Positions 39,926 to 51,985 of a stretch of DNA of 64,000 nt are shown in pieces. Numbering within the stretch: position 1 is the first letter of the stretch; every line of letters starts with the position of its first letter. Source of the DNA: Isoetes taiwanensis (taxonomy: Eukaryota; Streptophyta; Lycopodiopsida; Isoetales; Isoetaceae); contig JAJEKV010000008.1 of the NCBI GenBank assembly GCA_021234155.1, positions 19,999,959 to 20,063,958 on the forward strand. Reading direction: 5' to 3'. A program made the translations under genes and the position numbers. The notes under the pieces were generated by a model. The model saw only the letters and a list, made by a program, of their open reading frames with translations, was not told where the DNA came from and did no database searches.

Positions 39926-40059
39926 CTGAAGGAGCCTTTCAGGAAGAAGAACTGAACCTCTCACAGACTTGCCCAATTCTAACTATAGGGATAGAGGAAG
40001 CAAGCAGAGAGCAAGTCATTTGTATCCAAAAGAATGGCCAAACCAGAACCCTGAAAGTT

Positions 40060-40850
40060 GGTCCAAAAGCTCCTGAGCCTTGCTTCAACTCATTTCCTAT
40101 GCTGTGTCAAGAATTCTCAGATGTCTTTGCTTGGGATTACTCTGAACTAAAAGGAATTCCTCCCTCTAAAGCAAAATTTGAAATAAAAGTAAAAGAGGGC
40201 TCGATCACAATTCACAGAAATTGAGGAGGATAAATTACGCCTTTGCCGCCACTTATCTATGAAGAATTAAAAACTATGGAGAGTTCTAAGCCGATATGTG
40301 AGACATTGGAACTTGAGTGGTTGTCTTGCATTGTGCCAGTCAAGAAGAGGAGTGGCCAACTTAGAATTTGTATTGATTATAGAGATATCAATAAGGTTAC
40401 AATCAAAGATTGCTACCCCCTACCGTTTCTAGAAGAAGTTTTGCATACCATGAGTGGAAAGAAGTCTATTCTCTTATGGATGGCTTCTCGGTTTCAACCA
40501 AATAGAAGTTGATCCTTTATCCGTGACCAAAACCGCCTTCATTACACCTTGGGGAACTTATATGATGCTAAGAATGCCATTTGGTTTGAAAAATGCCCCC
40601 CGCAACCTTCGGAGGGCAATGAACAATATTTTTGAGTCATTATCTCCCCAAAATTTCGAGGCTTTTTCGGATGATTTGACTCGGCCACCTCTTTGGGAGA
40701 TCATCTCAAAACAATCTCTAATATGTTTTCTTTGTGCAGATCCGATTGGTGTGAACTTAAATCCAAAAAGTGTTTGTTTTGTTTTTGACGACAAAGGTGT
40801 CTTTGTTAGGCCATCGGATATCGGAAGAAGGAGTTGATTGCTGCCGGACA
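40060..40850 (+). pseudogene. Reverse transcriptase of the Tat-like element
   Basis: Reads FSDVFAWDYSELKGIPP, LRICIDYRDINKVTIKDCYP, FNQIEVDPLSVTKTAFITPW, MLRMPFGLKNAP and AFSDDL. The last is the catalytic (Y/F)xDD box with Tyr replaced by Phe-Ser context. A TGA near 40224 and frameshifts near 40490 and 40680 break the frame. Confidence 0.8.
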
Positions 40851-41069
40851 AGCCGACAATAGTTCTCGACCTCCCGGTACCTAAAACATTGAAGCAGATC
40901 AAAGGTTTTGTTGGTACACTTCAAGGCTTGAGGATCTACATCCCCAACTTCTCTCACATTTTGAAACCTATCACCAAGCTCACCAAAGTAGGGTATGTAT
41001 CCAAAAATACAAGTCAAAAGGTTCCGGTTAGTGGAATGAAGATTGCCAAAGGGCATTTGAATTGATCAA

Positions 41070-41480
41070 AGAAGAGCTCAACAAGAAGGTAGCCCTTCTT
41101 GCCCCTAAACCAAGTGAAGATTTCCAAGTTTATATAATGGTTACATCATTTGTTGTAGGATTAGCCTTATTTGAGAACAAAAGGGTACTAAACTATGGGA
41201 AAGCGGTGGGTGGGACCTGAGAGGTGAATTACCCAAAGTCCTAGAGAAGTCTGGCTGCTGCCCTAATATTTTTGACCACTAAATTCCCCATCTTCGATGC
41301 AAGCTCCAAAGATTCAAGTCTATATGAAGGTCAATCCTCTTCCAATGTTGTATGGTAAAACAAGCCCGAAGACCAAGTTCTATAAGTGGGCTGCCATGCT
41401 TCAAGACTTTGCCATTGAAGTCCACCTTGTCAAAAGCAGAAAAGGATCCGAGTAGTTTCATACCCTATGCCTTCTACAAA
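41070..41480 (+). pseudogene. Second, degenerate RNase H of the Tat-like element
   Basis: Reads KKVALLAPKPSEDFQVYIMV, GLALFENKRV, then NYPKS and a stop, AALIFLTTKF. This is the connection/RNase H region typical of Gypsy pol after RT, but the catalytic Asp is not preserved in what I can read, and stops are frequent. Confidence 0.5.
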
Positions 41481-41619
41481 TATGATTTGACCTCCCAAGA
41501 GGATCAAAGCAGAGGGAAGAGGTATGTCATTTAGTTGGAGAAGCCAGGTCTTGGATGCAACCCATTGTCAATTATCTAAAACATCAAGAGGTCCCCGCCA
41601 CATTTTCACCATCCAGAAA

Positions 41620-42790
41620 GTTAAGTTTAGGAAAAGATGTCTAACATATGTGCTGGTTGAGGACATTTTATGTAGGAAGATGCCTTCACAGATTTTGTTG
41701 AGGTGCTTTATGAAGAAGAACGGTACAAGCTCTAAGACATGCTCATGACCTCTGTGGTGGACACTATTCTATGGATGCCCACGACCAAGAAAATTCTAAG
41801 TTCTGGATACTATTGGCCTACACTTCATCATGATGTCAAAAGGTACGTCGAGAGTTGTTTCGACTATCAAAAGCATGCCGACAAAATGCCCGAAGGTACC
41901 TCCCTTTCACCTATTGTGGCCCCCGGCCCATTTCTTGTTTGGGGATTAGATTATGTTGGTCCTATACACCCATCTTCCTCTCGCGGACATGAATACATCC
42001 TAGTTGCTACTGACTTCTTCACTAAATGGGCTGAAGCAACTCCATTGACAAGTGCCAATGCGATACCACGCAAGTTTCCCTCTTGTCTAATATATGTGCT
42101 AGGTTTGGAGTACCATTGAAGATTGTTTACATTGAGGAACGCTTTATGAATGAAGTAATAGACAAGCTTACCCAATTGCTTGAGATAAGACATACAAAAG
42201 TTCTCGCTTACTACCCTCGTGGAAATGGCCGGGCGAGAATCCACCAATAAAACTTCGATATCCATTATGAAGAAGACGGTAGATAGGTTTCCAAGAAGTC
42301 GGCATACAAAGTTGATCTATGCCCTTTGGTCCTCTGAACCACTTATAAAGTGGCTATAAAAACACTCCCTGCCTCTATTGTGTATGGTACTAGTGTCATT
42401 CTACCCTTTGAGTTGCGGTACTTTCGCCAAGGACGATGCAAATACAAGTCAAAAGTGAAGAGGATGCTATCTGGTGCAGGTGCTACGCCAGATGAGCCCT
42501 TGAGGAACTCGAGAGATAAGACTCTACAGGTGATAACGGAACACAAGATGAAAATCAAGAAGAAATTTGACAAACAAGCAGTAGAAGTCAACTATCAGGT
42601 TGGTGATTTGGTGCTTAAGTTAGCTAGAAACAAAGATCCCACTCTAGGTAAGTTTTCTGCAAATTGGGAAGGTCCATTTGTCATTTCTTCACATTTGGAG
42701 TAAACTCATATTACTTACGGGGAGTTAGAGTCCGAGAGAATTTTGCCAAATCCTCTCAATGCACAACACTTGAAAGCTTATTGGATCTAA
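41620..42790 (+). pseudogene. Integrase of the Tat-like element
   Basis: Reads KILSSGYYWPTLHHDVKRYV followed by ESCFDYQKHAD (zinc domain with the second Cys changed), then VWGLDYVGPIHPSSSRGHEY, TDFFTKWAEATPL, YIEERFMNEV and AYYPRGNGRA, and the C-terminal NWEGPFVI and NAQHLKAYW. It would catalyse insertion; several frameshifts make this copy inactive. The 1.1 kb between its end and the 3' LTR is non-coding with repeated TTTGCGGGA(C/T)CAT words. Confidence 0.75.
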
Positions 42791-43878
42791 ACTAGCTAAT
42801 GCTAGTTAGTATAGTTTGTAGGTAGTCTAAAAAAAGGTTGAAGTAGTTGAAATTGTTCTAGATATAATTTGCTAACACTATGGGGAGAAAACAATAAAAA
42901 GAAGAAAAGCTGAAAAGAAAAAATATGCGTTTTGATCTTTAACATTGTCATTTGCAGGTTCATTAGTTGTTCCATTTTAAAGCCAGCCGAAAAACCATTG
43001 CTTCCTAAAGTTGTGCTCATATGCGGGAACTCAAAATCATCATGAACAGCTTTTCTTGAACATCATGTGATGAATGCCGGATTGAAGTACTAACTGAGTC
43101 ATCATGTCATTTGCGGGACCATCCTAGTCTTCCATACCATTCATTTTTCATTTATTGGCCTCCCATTCATATAAGCCTTGCTCCCACTTTTATTCATCAC
43201 CCTACAGCCGCTATTCATCCCGTGCATCATAAAAAGCGATCTCCTAACTCTCTATTTCATGTCATTTTGCGGGATCATCCTTTACCCATTAGCCGCCTTT
43301 ATACCACCACCATTTTTTCTTTTGGGCAAGTTTGCGGGACCATTACATCTTCTAGAATGTGTGCGCACCCTTCCATAACATTCTAGCTCCATCGCCAAGT
43401 CATTTCTTCAAGACTCCTACAAGAATGGGTATTTTGAAACCCCAAAAGCATCAAGTTTTATTCACAAGATCATGAAGCAGATTTTTGACGTCCCCCAAGT
43501 TTCAACGCTTTATGGGAAGTCAAAAGAACATGGTAGCAGACCCTACGGGTTATAAATGTTCAAAGTTTCTTCTTTGTGTTCAAAGTTCTGAGAATTCATC
43601 ACAAAAATGTGAAGTACACATAGTTCTATCCGGTTTCCTATTTGGCACCATTTTCCATTCATGAAGACCTCAAGAAAACCTTATATTATCTCAGGAACGG
43701 AGATGCATTGATTTGGCATTCACTCTCATATATTTGCACTTTTCGGATGCTTTTTATCTTTGCATTCTAAGAAGCTCGATATTTCGTAACAGGATAATTC
43801 GGATCCGGATGTCGGGGAGAAGTTTTTAACGGGTTTCAAGGTACGGGGGACCAGCCATTTTTTCTTTTGGGCAAAAGA

Positions 43879-45747
43879 TGTTGCCCCTTGAAGTGTCAAC
43901 ATGAAGAAGAAATGAAGATATGAAGAAAATTCTAAGTATTGGAGGAGCCATTAAGGAAAGGTATCGGGCTGAAAGAGAATCTGTGAGTACCCCCGCCAAA
44001 TCCTTTAGCCAAAATTAGCCATCCTTGATTTTTCCCAAATTTTTGAGCCTATCTCCCATTTCTCCTTGTATTTCCCCTATCGCTAGCCAAATATGCTTCT
44101 AAAGATGCCTAAAAATCCCAAAATGCCAAAAAATCTATACCTTTGCCAAGTGGCATCCTAGTCATCATCCAAAAGTGCTAAAGATGTCAAAAGTCAAGTG
44201 AAAGTCAAAATAGAAAGTCAAAAGGCACACTTTCCAAAAATACCCTTGCCACGTCATCAAGAGTCAAAATGCCACCTAGGATGGCCACCTTGCTCACAAA
44301 AATGCTTTGTCATCCAACTTTGGTTATATCTTTGCCACTTGGGTCAAAATCATGCCACCTCATCAAAAATATCAAGGGGCATTTAAAATTTTGAATCCAC
44401 TTAGGCAAAAGCCATGTTTGACCTTGCCACATCATCCTTCATTATGCCAAGTCATCATTTCATCATGTCCGGTCACCATTGATTCACCTTTTTTAGCCAA
44501 AAAATCAAAGTGCCATTTTCCAAAATTTGACCACCTCACCATGTTGCCCTAAATGAAAATATGCCACCGGCACAAAAATTTCAAAAAGACCTTATATAGA
44601 CCCTTGAATTCCAATTCTTGGGAATCGTGCCCTTTGAGAAAATGTAAAAAAATTGTCCTATTCTACCACCCCCGACCTAGATTCCTTTTCAGCCAATCAC
44701 CCCCTCCACGTGGCTCACCGGGCGTGGGGCTGTGGAGGTACCGAATCCCACGTGGGCAAGACACATCAATTTAAGAGTTTTGCGTGGATCGAGCTATATA
44801 TACCGAGTGACTTTTTTGATTTAGGCCACGTGGGATATATCCATCAAGAAAATCCGCCAAGATCCATTAGGGTTCTATGATTTCGGCTTCCAAGACTTTG
44901 AGTGATGCAGGCAGATTCACCGGATCATAATCGACCTGGAACCAATCGAATCATGAAGAGGATGCCGAATTAATGGAGATCATGCCAAGAACGAGAATAT
45001 TGCCTATTTTTGGGAAAGAAGAGTTCGTGGCCATATGCGCATAAATTGGAGCTCTAACTACCCCGACACGTGTCTATAAAGATGATCCTCGCGTATTCCA
45101 CATCAAGAGAGGAGATTTTTGATTAGAAACCCGCCCTTGTTCTTGAAAGCCAAGATTTTGGAAGTGTCGATACAAATTCTATTTTGAGTGATCAAATGGA
45201 TTACCCGACAGATTGTATTATGTTCCTAAGATAATGAGAAAAGTTTTCTTGAGCAATCCATGGTGTTCCCCCCTTTCTTCAATCGATTTCGAGTTTTTCA
45301 AAAAAAAAGGGTTTTCCCCATTTTTATGTGCCGATCCACTTCTCGCTAACTTTGCCACCAATTTCCCACCAATCTTGATCAACAAATGAGTTGAAATCAA
45401 TTCAAGTTATCTGATATTATCTAGATTTAGCTAAACAAATAGCTATTCTGCCAGAATTTGCTCAAATATTCCATTTGCATTCAAAGGAAGTTTGACTGCA
45501 TCCAAAAGTTTTTTCTTCAATCATTTTCACCACTTTGTTACAGAAAACATCCCAGTCATACACCTGCATTCACATATCACCTTATTTCCTCACATTTGCA
45601 CCTCTTTTCTCATCTTTTCACATCCCCTCACCACACCTTTGGCTCTCTGCACCCTAAACACAGAATTTGGCAAGTATCTTTTAGGAAATCCCACAATTTA
45701 GAGATTTGTGCATCACATTTTTTGCAAGGATTCTGTGAAAGGCAACA
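43879..45747 (+). repeat. 3' LTR of the Tat-like element
   Basis: 1869 bp, TGTTGCC...GGCAACA, preceded by the purine-rich GGGCAAAAGA. It is followed by the CAGTC target duplication. Confidence 0.9.
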
Positions 45748-45960
45748 CAGTCAACATATCACAATTAGTTCTTCAATGAAGACTAACCTCAGCCTGCACC
45801 ATTTAGCATGTGCATTGTAGAGTTCAGCAACATGGAAAAAAGCAGAAAATCATTAGATAGTTGACATAACATTATTTCAGCTCAAGGAAGAGCCTTAAGT
45901 TAGTTTCAAACCTCAAGAATCCACTTAAATCCAAACAGGAAGTCCAGAACACTAGAATAC

Positions 45961-46379
45961 ATCTCTGTACTTTTGTAGATATAACTTCAGTGGGTCAACA
46001 TAGTCTTCAAAACCTAAGGTGTTCATGGCCCATAATAAATCATCGCCATTGATAGTCTTTCGTTTCTCTCTTTGACATTTGTCACTAGCTCTGTCAAACC
46101 AGTGCATCAACCAGCTATAAAAAAAACCCAAGGTAAATTTGCAAGTAATAAGGAAAAGTAGATACTCGGTGATGAAGCTGATAAATTCTGAGACGCATTT
46201 CTGCACAGTCTCCTTGACGTCTTTTACAATCTTGGCATTAGCAGGCAAAGCCTTCTTCATTATCCGGCTCATGTAAGAAGCGGTCCTGTTCTCCGACGTT
46301 GCTATTTTTCTCGATCATCTCCACCATGGTTTCCTCCATCCTCTGAATCTTGGCTTCTCGGGCTCCCAATATCCGCCAT
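45961..46379 (-). pseudogene. NF-YB: NF-YB (HAP3) CCAAT-binding factor subunit, 5' part broken
   Basis: Minus exons 46379-46166 and 46090-45961 are joined by a short GT/AG intron. The start MADIGSPRSQDSEDGGN leads to GEQDRFL, then [40 protein letters not shown] and [20 protein letters not shown]. This is the H2B-like histone fold of NF-YB, which pairs with NF-YC and NF-YA to bind CCAAT promoters. Two problems: a frameshift between the start codon and GEQDRF (with an in-frame TAG), and a net loss of about 11 bases where LPIANVSRIM is expected. The last exon ends at a GAT/GTATTC donor. The Tat element begins 214 bp further 3', and no further exon is recognised. It could be a true pseudogene or a real gene with consensus errors. 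Confidence 0.75.
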
Positions 46380-48163
46380 GGCAATACTTTCCAATCTAAT
46401 GGTTGAACAGAACAAACTCATAAGCAACTCAAAAATAACTTATGCTAGTTGAGCTCAGGGTTAAACAGGATAAGAGGCCTCCGCTTCATATCTAAACTAG
46501 CGAATATCAAACAGAGATTTTCATAGATTGATTACTACACCAATATTACAATTTCTAAGGACCCGATGCAAGTTTTAGAGCAATTAACTCACAGAAACAT
46601 CAAACAAAACAAAACCCACCATAGATTCTTCGAGAGGGCGAGAGGGGATATAAATCAACCAAAGAGAATGAAAAAAAAAAGAGAATGGATGAAATCCTAC
46701 ACAACAACAACTGACTGGAATGCTAACCGCAGAATTGTTGATGCTGTAAGTATCGACAAAGGAATAACAACGATTCAATATCTGCTCATGTCACATTCCA
46801 ATAAACCAAACATTCCAATAAAACCACAGTATGACAACTTTTTTAGGTAAAGGCATCTTAATGGGCTTCAATATATGGTCAGTCACATCTTAACAGAATA
46901 TTTGTAAGCCAAATGAATCCAATGACTAGTTCCATAAACTTGGGAACTTATTTAAAAAACTTAGATAAGGCAACGAGAATAGTTCAAGAACTTGATTAAA
47001 ACATCAGAATGAAGCATAGCTAAAATATCATTACTGAAGAATCAATAGCAGCATTATAAAAAGAAGAGTTTCTAACCTTTAAGCCATGTCCTTCCATCTC
47101 TATCACCTTGTTAGATTCAATAAGCATTGAATCAAACCTCTGAAAGCATTTCAAGTTGCCAATTTGCTCTTCGCCTTGGCTTTGTGGAATGGAATCGGCA
47201 TGCAGACCAACAAACATATCCATGGCCATGCCAAAACTCAAACTTTTTCATGGTAACATGCTGCCTTCTACTGCCATTCTAGCAGAGACTCCATAGCTGG
47301 AGAAAAATTTAATGCTTCTTTGCTTCTCTGTGAATGGAAGCAGAAGGCTGCGTGTTCCCTGGTGCTTCTGTGAATAGAAGCAGAAGGCATCATTCCGATG
47401 CATCTGTGTGAATAGAGCGGAGAAATAGACCTAATATATGTTGAACCATATAATACAGCCTTGGAACGAAGCAAAATAGAATCTGGCAGTGGCACCAGAT
47501 AAACATAGAACTCAGATAGATATTCGCTTCAGTCGCTGCCCTTTAGTGTTCAAGAGTGAGATTGGATGGATATGGCACCAAATTGTTATTTTTGGCTTTA
47601 AATATTGGGCAAGGCAACTTCTCCACTGCAAGAAACATGCATGGCAGATAAGGCCCAAGGTGTCTAGAAACCTTTGAAAGGTAAAGAGGGCTTTATCCTC
47701 TGTGCTTACCTCTGTTTGTCGATGCATCACACAGATCAAAGCAGGGGATCCATAGAGAAGCAGGATCCCTTTCGCCTCTTCCTCTGGCAGCAGGATTTAT
47801 CCAGTAAACAACATCTGACCGGAAGAGAGCGATACAATCTGCCGAGTCTGGCTATGGCAGAACAAGGATCATGAAAGTCAGGATTGCTTGCAGAGCAAGA
47901 AAGGGCAATGAAGTGCAATTAAAAATAAGAAGTCCAAATGAAAAGTGAAACATAACACTTGTCAATCGGAGCGCCAAGTTCATAGAAAATGTAGCAAACA
48001 AAATATTGGGGACAGAAAATGAAACTGCATTATATAAGGGCGATAAATCACATTAGCATGTGAAAATATAAACAGTACCAATAGGGTTGACATTAATATT
48101 GTTATTAAACTCAAATTAAAAGATTGAACTTGTTAAACCAAACTCAGATTCTAGGTGGACTTT
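46380..48163. other. Region upstream of NF-YB, no gene recognised
   Basis: AT-rich. Around 47310-47420 a motif GCTTCTGTGAATAGAAGCAG and variants recur three times. No exon is supported. Confidence 0.4.
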
Positions 48164-48613
48164 TTACATAAAAATAGAAAGCTTTAGATCATGCCTTAGA
48201 ATATCCTGTGATTGCGGATCAAATGCAAGATCACCTGGCTTAGGCTCAAGATAGGAGCGTCGACACAAGGCATCAGGCTTTCCTTGGAGAGGTCCAGGAT
48301 GGTATTTGATCACAAAATCAATGCGAGATAATACTTGAGTATGCCACTGGACTTGGCGACAGTTGAGCACTCGAGCAGACTGAAAATTTTCCAGATTTCG
48401 ATGATCTGTATAGACTGTGACCTTACGAGAAGATCCTTCCAGGAGACGTCTCCACTCCTCAAAAGAATCAGCTATCGCCAACAACTCCTTATCATAAATT
48501 GGATAGTTGATTTTGGCAGCCTGGAACTTCCGCGCGTGATAAGCAATCGGATGCAATTCATAGTTATACCCTCTCCTGTGACAAGATACCATCAAGAGCA
48601 AAATTAGAAGCAT
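48164..48613 (-). pseudogene. RNase H domain of the 48-52 kb Gypsy element
   Basis: An open frame of 149 codons reads ELHPIAYHARKFQAAKINYP, DKELLAIADSFEEWRRLLEG and VYTDHRNLENFQSARVLNCR, followed by FVIKYHPGPLQGKPDALCRR. This is the standard Gypsy RNase H and linker, with the DKELLAI and TDHRNL blocks. It ends just where the integrase should start. Confidence 0.85.
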
Positions 48614-48679
48614 CTACTTCGACAACATATGGGCGCGAAGGAACTGCATGGGCAAGAACTGGTGCCATGGTAAAAGCAT

Positions 48680-49340
48680 ACTTCAGAGTAATGGAAGCAG
48701 ATTTTGCTGCCACACTCTATTCAAAAGGCACATTCTTAACTGTGAGGCATGTGAAAGGAAGGGCAATCTTCGAATAATCCTGAATAAAACATCAATATAA
48801 CTTGGCAAACCCAAGAAAACACTGAACATCTCGAATGGATGAAGGTGTTGATCACTCCAGAATAGTGCTGACCTTTTCAGGATCCATAGAGACTCTATAT
48901 AGAGTGATACGATAGCCAAGGGACTCCACAGTATCTTGTTTGAACTGACACTTCTCAAGTTTGGCATATAACCCATGCTCACGAAGCTTCTGAAGGATCT
49001 GTCGACTATGTCTCTCATGTTCTTTGAGAGTCTTAGAATAAATAAGAATATCATCCAAATACATCATTGGTCATATGCTCGAATACTGTTAGAACATTAA
49101 TAAGCCCAAAAGACATAACTATGTATTCAAAATAGTCATACCGAGTAGGAAGTGGTGTATTTCACTCATCACTCTCTCGGATCCAACTGAGATTGTAAGC
49201 ACCTCGAAGATCAATCTTCGTAAAATAGCACACATCTTGGAGCCGCTCCAAAAACTCTGGAATTAGCAGAAGCGGATAATGATTTTGAGGCCATGATAAT
49301 CAACTATTTGGCGCAGAGGATTGTCCTTTTTGACAAAGAA
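48680..49340 (-). pseudogene. Reverse transcriptase of the 48-52 kb Gypsy element
   Basis: Frame-shifted pieces read [20 protein letters not shown], then [14 protein letters not shown] (motif A), EYIVMSFGL, and MMYLDDILIYSKTLKEHERH (the YLDD active site). It matches Gypsy RT throughout but needs at least three frame changes. Confidence 0.75.
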
Positions 49341-50000
49341 TATGGGTGCTCTAAAGGGGACCGAGAATGTCGAATGAAGCCCGTAGCTAGATTTTTTTCA
49401 ATATACTCTCGTGAAACCTTCAACTTTGCGGGGAAGAGACCATATATAGGTTCATATGGCATCATCGTCTCAGGCTACAAATCAATAGGACAATCATATG
49501 GATGGTGCTCTGAGAGCTTGCTGGCCTTGACTTTGTCAAAAACATCAAAAAAATTGCCACATAGATCTGGGAGCATTGGAGAAGACTTTATTGGAGCCAA
49601 GCTAGTCGAGGGATGAACTTGGATTGAAATATTGAGCTTGGATCACAAATACTGAGCTTGGATCTTGTCATCCAAATTTGATAAACTTGTGAAGAGAGAT
49701 CTTCGAGATACAAAACTGACATGAAGAAGGCTTCGTCGAAACATGGGTCTGGACAGGAGCAGGATCAAGAACTGGAACTGGAACTGGAAGAGGAGCAGGA
49801 AAAGGAGCAGGAACAAGAACTGAGTAGGGGCAGGAGCTGGAACATTGTCTAGAACATGAACTGAGGCAGTGCCATGAATTAGATTGGGACACGAAACAAA
49901 AACAGGAACTAGAGCATGAATAAGAGCAGAATCAGGAGCTCACAATATTTTACATACTGGAGTCGATGCAAGAGCCAGCAAATCGAAATGATCTAGAGCG

Positions 50001-50515
50001 TTAATCAATCTGTGGATTTTGCAACTCGAGCCAAGGAAGACCCAGAACTACTGGTGCATGCAGGCTAGCGATGAGATTGAAGAAAATGCAACAAGATGCT
50101 CCCGCAAATAGAACTCGACGAGATGCAGTACATTCTGTGACTATGCTCGAGAAGATCTCACGTCCATCAATCATATCAATAGAGCTGGGGTGCTTAACCC
50201 TACTTCTAGGGATGTCGTGTTTAGAGGCAAAGGCACTATCCATGAATCAAGCATTTGCACCACTATCAAGTCGTGTCAATGTTTCCAACGTCCCCACCTC
50301 TAACTCTAATAATATAGAGATGAAAAACTCCTTACTGACCTTGTCAGAGGAAATAAACCCCTTCACTACATGTGGGGGGAGTCTGAGGGATGGCGGCCAG
50401 TTGTTGAGAGCACTCGAATTGGCCCCTAGAGTTTTTTGACTAATTTGGGCACTTGACAGGACATTCACAAGTGATATGACCAGCACCACCACAACAGAGG
50501 CAGAGATTAGCCTCC
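50001..50515 (-). pseudogene. Zinc knuckle and aspartic protease of the 48-52 kb Gypsy element
   Basis: Near 50510-50447 the minus strand reads CLCCGGAGHITCEC, an exact C-x2-C-x4-H-x4-C nucleocapsid knuckle. At about 50285 LDSGANA gives the protease active site (D-S-G-A), followed after an in-frame TGA by MDSAFASKHDIP and ending with VVLGLPWLELQNPQID, the typical end of a Gypsy protease. Confidence 0.7.
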
Positions 50516-50879
50516 CTTCGATGTTGCTTCTCGACCGCAGATAAGGGCCCTTAAACTACACGGTCAATCTGCATAGATACCAGGCCATCTGATTTTGGGG
50601 GCTTGTGCAGTGCAAAAGCTGTTGTCACTATTGGAGCTTATGGAATTAGGGAAATAGACTGATTTCATTTTTCTTGTCTACACTAAAAAAGATGGTTATC
50701 ACAATGAACTGCAAACCTGATAGCTTCATCCAGAGTTCTAGGGTCTTCCATGGTCAGCAACATATCCTTCACATCCTCGCAGGGCCCTCTTTGAAAACAA
50801 TCTCGAAGGCCTACATCATCCCAGCCGTATCCATGACAATCTGCCAAAACTCAAAGGCATAAACTGAAGCTGGATGAGA

Positions 50880-51330
50880 ACTACTGCCTTAGACTGTCAA
50901 GCTTGGTAACTAATGTGCCCTTTCGAATGGTGACTCCAAAATATGCCTCAAGTTTAGCAGTGAACGCAGCAAAATTATGCAACTCAGGGTCTCCCTCTGC
51001 AACAAGGGGGCAAATCAACTCAAAGCTGGCCCAGAAAGTAAGGAGCCAACTAGCCTGACCTGTTCACGATCTGTGGGATATCTGTGAGGGTGGAGCCAAC
51101 TAACAAGCCGAATCTAATTCAAGAAACCCTGAAGCTTGGATCTAGTACCATCAAATTTCTCCAGCAAACTAATCTTAGGCTTTGATGGCCTTCTCCCAAA
51201 GCTAGAGCCTGACTCATAAGATGCAACCCGTTCTTTAAGCTCTTTATTATCCAACTGCAACTGCTGATATACTTGAACAAGCTGCTAGACTTGCTGTAAC
51301 AAGGTTGAAACCTCCTTTATAGAGATGAAA
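50880..51330 (-). pseudogene. Gag of the 48-52 kb Gypsy element
   Basis: Minus frames read SKPKISLLEKFDGTRSKLQG, FLNQIRLVSWLHPHRYPTDR, LVGSLLSGPAL and FAAFTAKLEAYFGV, a retrotransposon Gag domain. A coiled-coil-like QQVQQLVQVYQQLQLD stretch precedes it. Confidence 0.65.
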
Positions 51331-51789
51331 TCACTAAATATGAGCAAAGAAAATTTTAGGATAGTGCTCTATCAATCCTTCCCTTCTCACGATCAATTGT
51401 CCTCGATTGCTATTAACATGAAAAGAAAAACCAACAAACTTCTCTTTTCAAAATTTGTTATTGATCGCCTTTTGAAAGGTGCATTAGTCCTTTCCTTCTC
51501 AAGTCTGATCGTTCCAGATCACCTTTGAGAAGTAATTATTTCTGATCCTCCGGGTATATTCCCCTCACTTGAACAAGAAAGATCCCTTTTTGATCATTCA
51601 AGCAGATTATCTCAATCTGACTTCAACAAAAAGGTCTCTTTTTTACCCTTCAAGTTGAATATTCTCCATTCAACTTGAATAAAAAAGGTGGCCCCCCTTC
51701 CTAGGATTGATCAACGTGATTTTTTCTTAAAGAGAAGCAAATCTACTTTAAACTTTTGAGGATTTCCCTTACAATTTGTTCTATTAGAC

Positions 51790-51985
51790 ATATAAGCCAC
51801 TCATACGTCGCAAACACAAGAAATACGGAAGAAATATGTCACGATCGGCAAAGAATCTAATATATGATGAAGAAATCAGAACACAATGGCCCGAGGACAA
51901 GCAGGAATACGAGAGAGATGCTCAGAAGGCTCAAGATTGGCATTGTACTGGGGGATAAGAAGGAGGTGCCTCTATATTAATATTT
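51790..51985 (-). repeat. LTR piece of the 48-52 kb Gypsy element
   Basis: Shares GATCGGCAAAGAATCT, ATATATGATGAAGAA, GAAGGCTCAAGA and GGAGGTGCCTCTATAT with 30190-30425, in the same orientation. LTR limits are not resolved. Confidence 0.55.

Larger units (their letters stand above)
35564..45747 (+). mobile_element. Tat-like Ty3/Gypsy LTR retrotransposon with extra RNase H
   Basis: A complete element bounded by two ~1.87-kb LTRs beginning TGTTGCC and ending GGCAACA, flanked by the 5-bp target duplication CAGTC (35559-35563 and 45748-45752). Order inside: gag, zinc knuckle, aspartic protease, an RNase H-like domain, reverse transcriptase, a second degenerate RNase H, integrase. The integrase C terminus NAQHLKAYW resembles Tat/Athila relatives. 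All domains carry stops and frameshifts, so it is not autonomous. The sequence straight after the 5' LTR (TTTGGAGGTCCCTCTGGGAT) is where the primer site should be; I could not assign the tRNA. Confidence 0.85.
48164..51985 (-). mobile_element. Degenerate Ty3/Gypsy element (gag to RNase H plus LTR piece)
   Basis: On the minus strand, in order: LTR-like piece (51985-51790), leader, gag, zinc knuckle, protease, reverse transcriptase and RNase H. The integrase and 3' LTR are missing here, but a matching integrase-plus-LTR piece in the same orientation lies at 30.19-31.23 kb. Many stops and frame changes. Confidence 0.75.
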
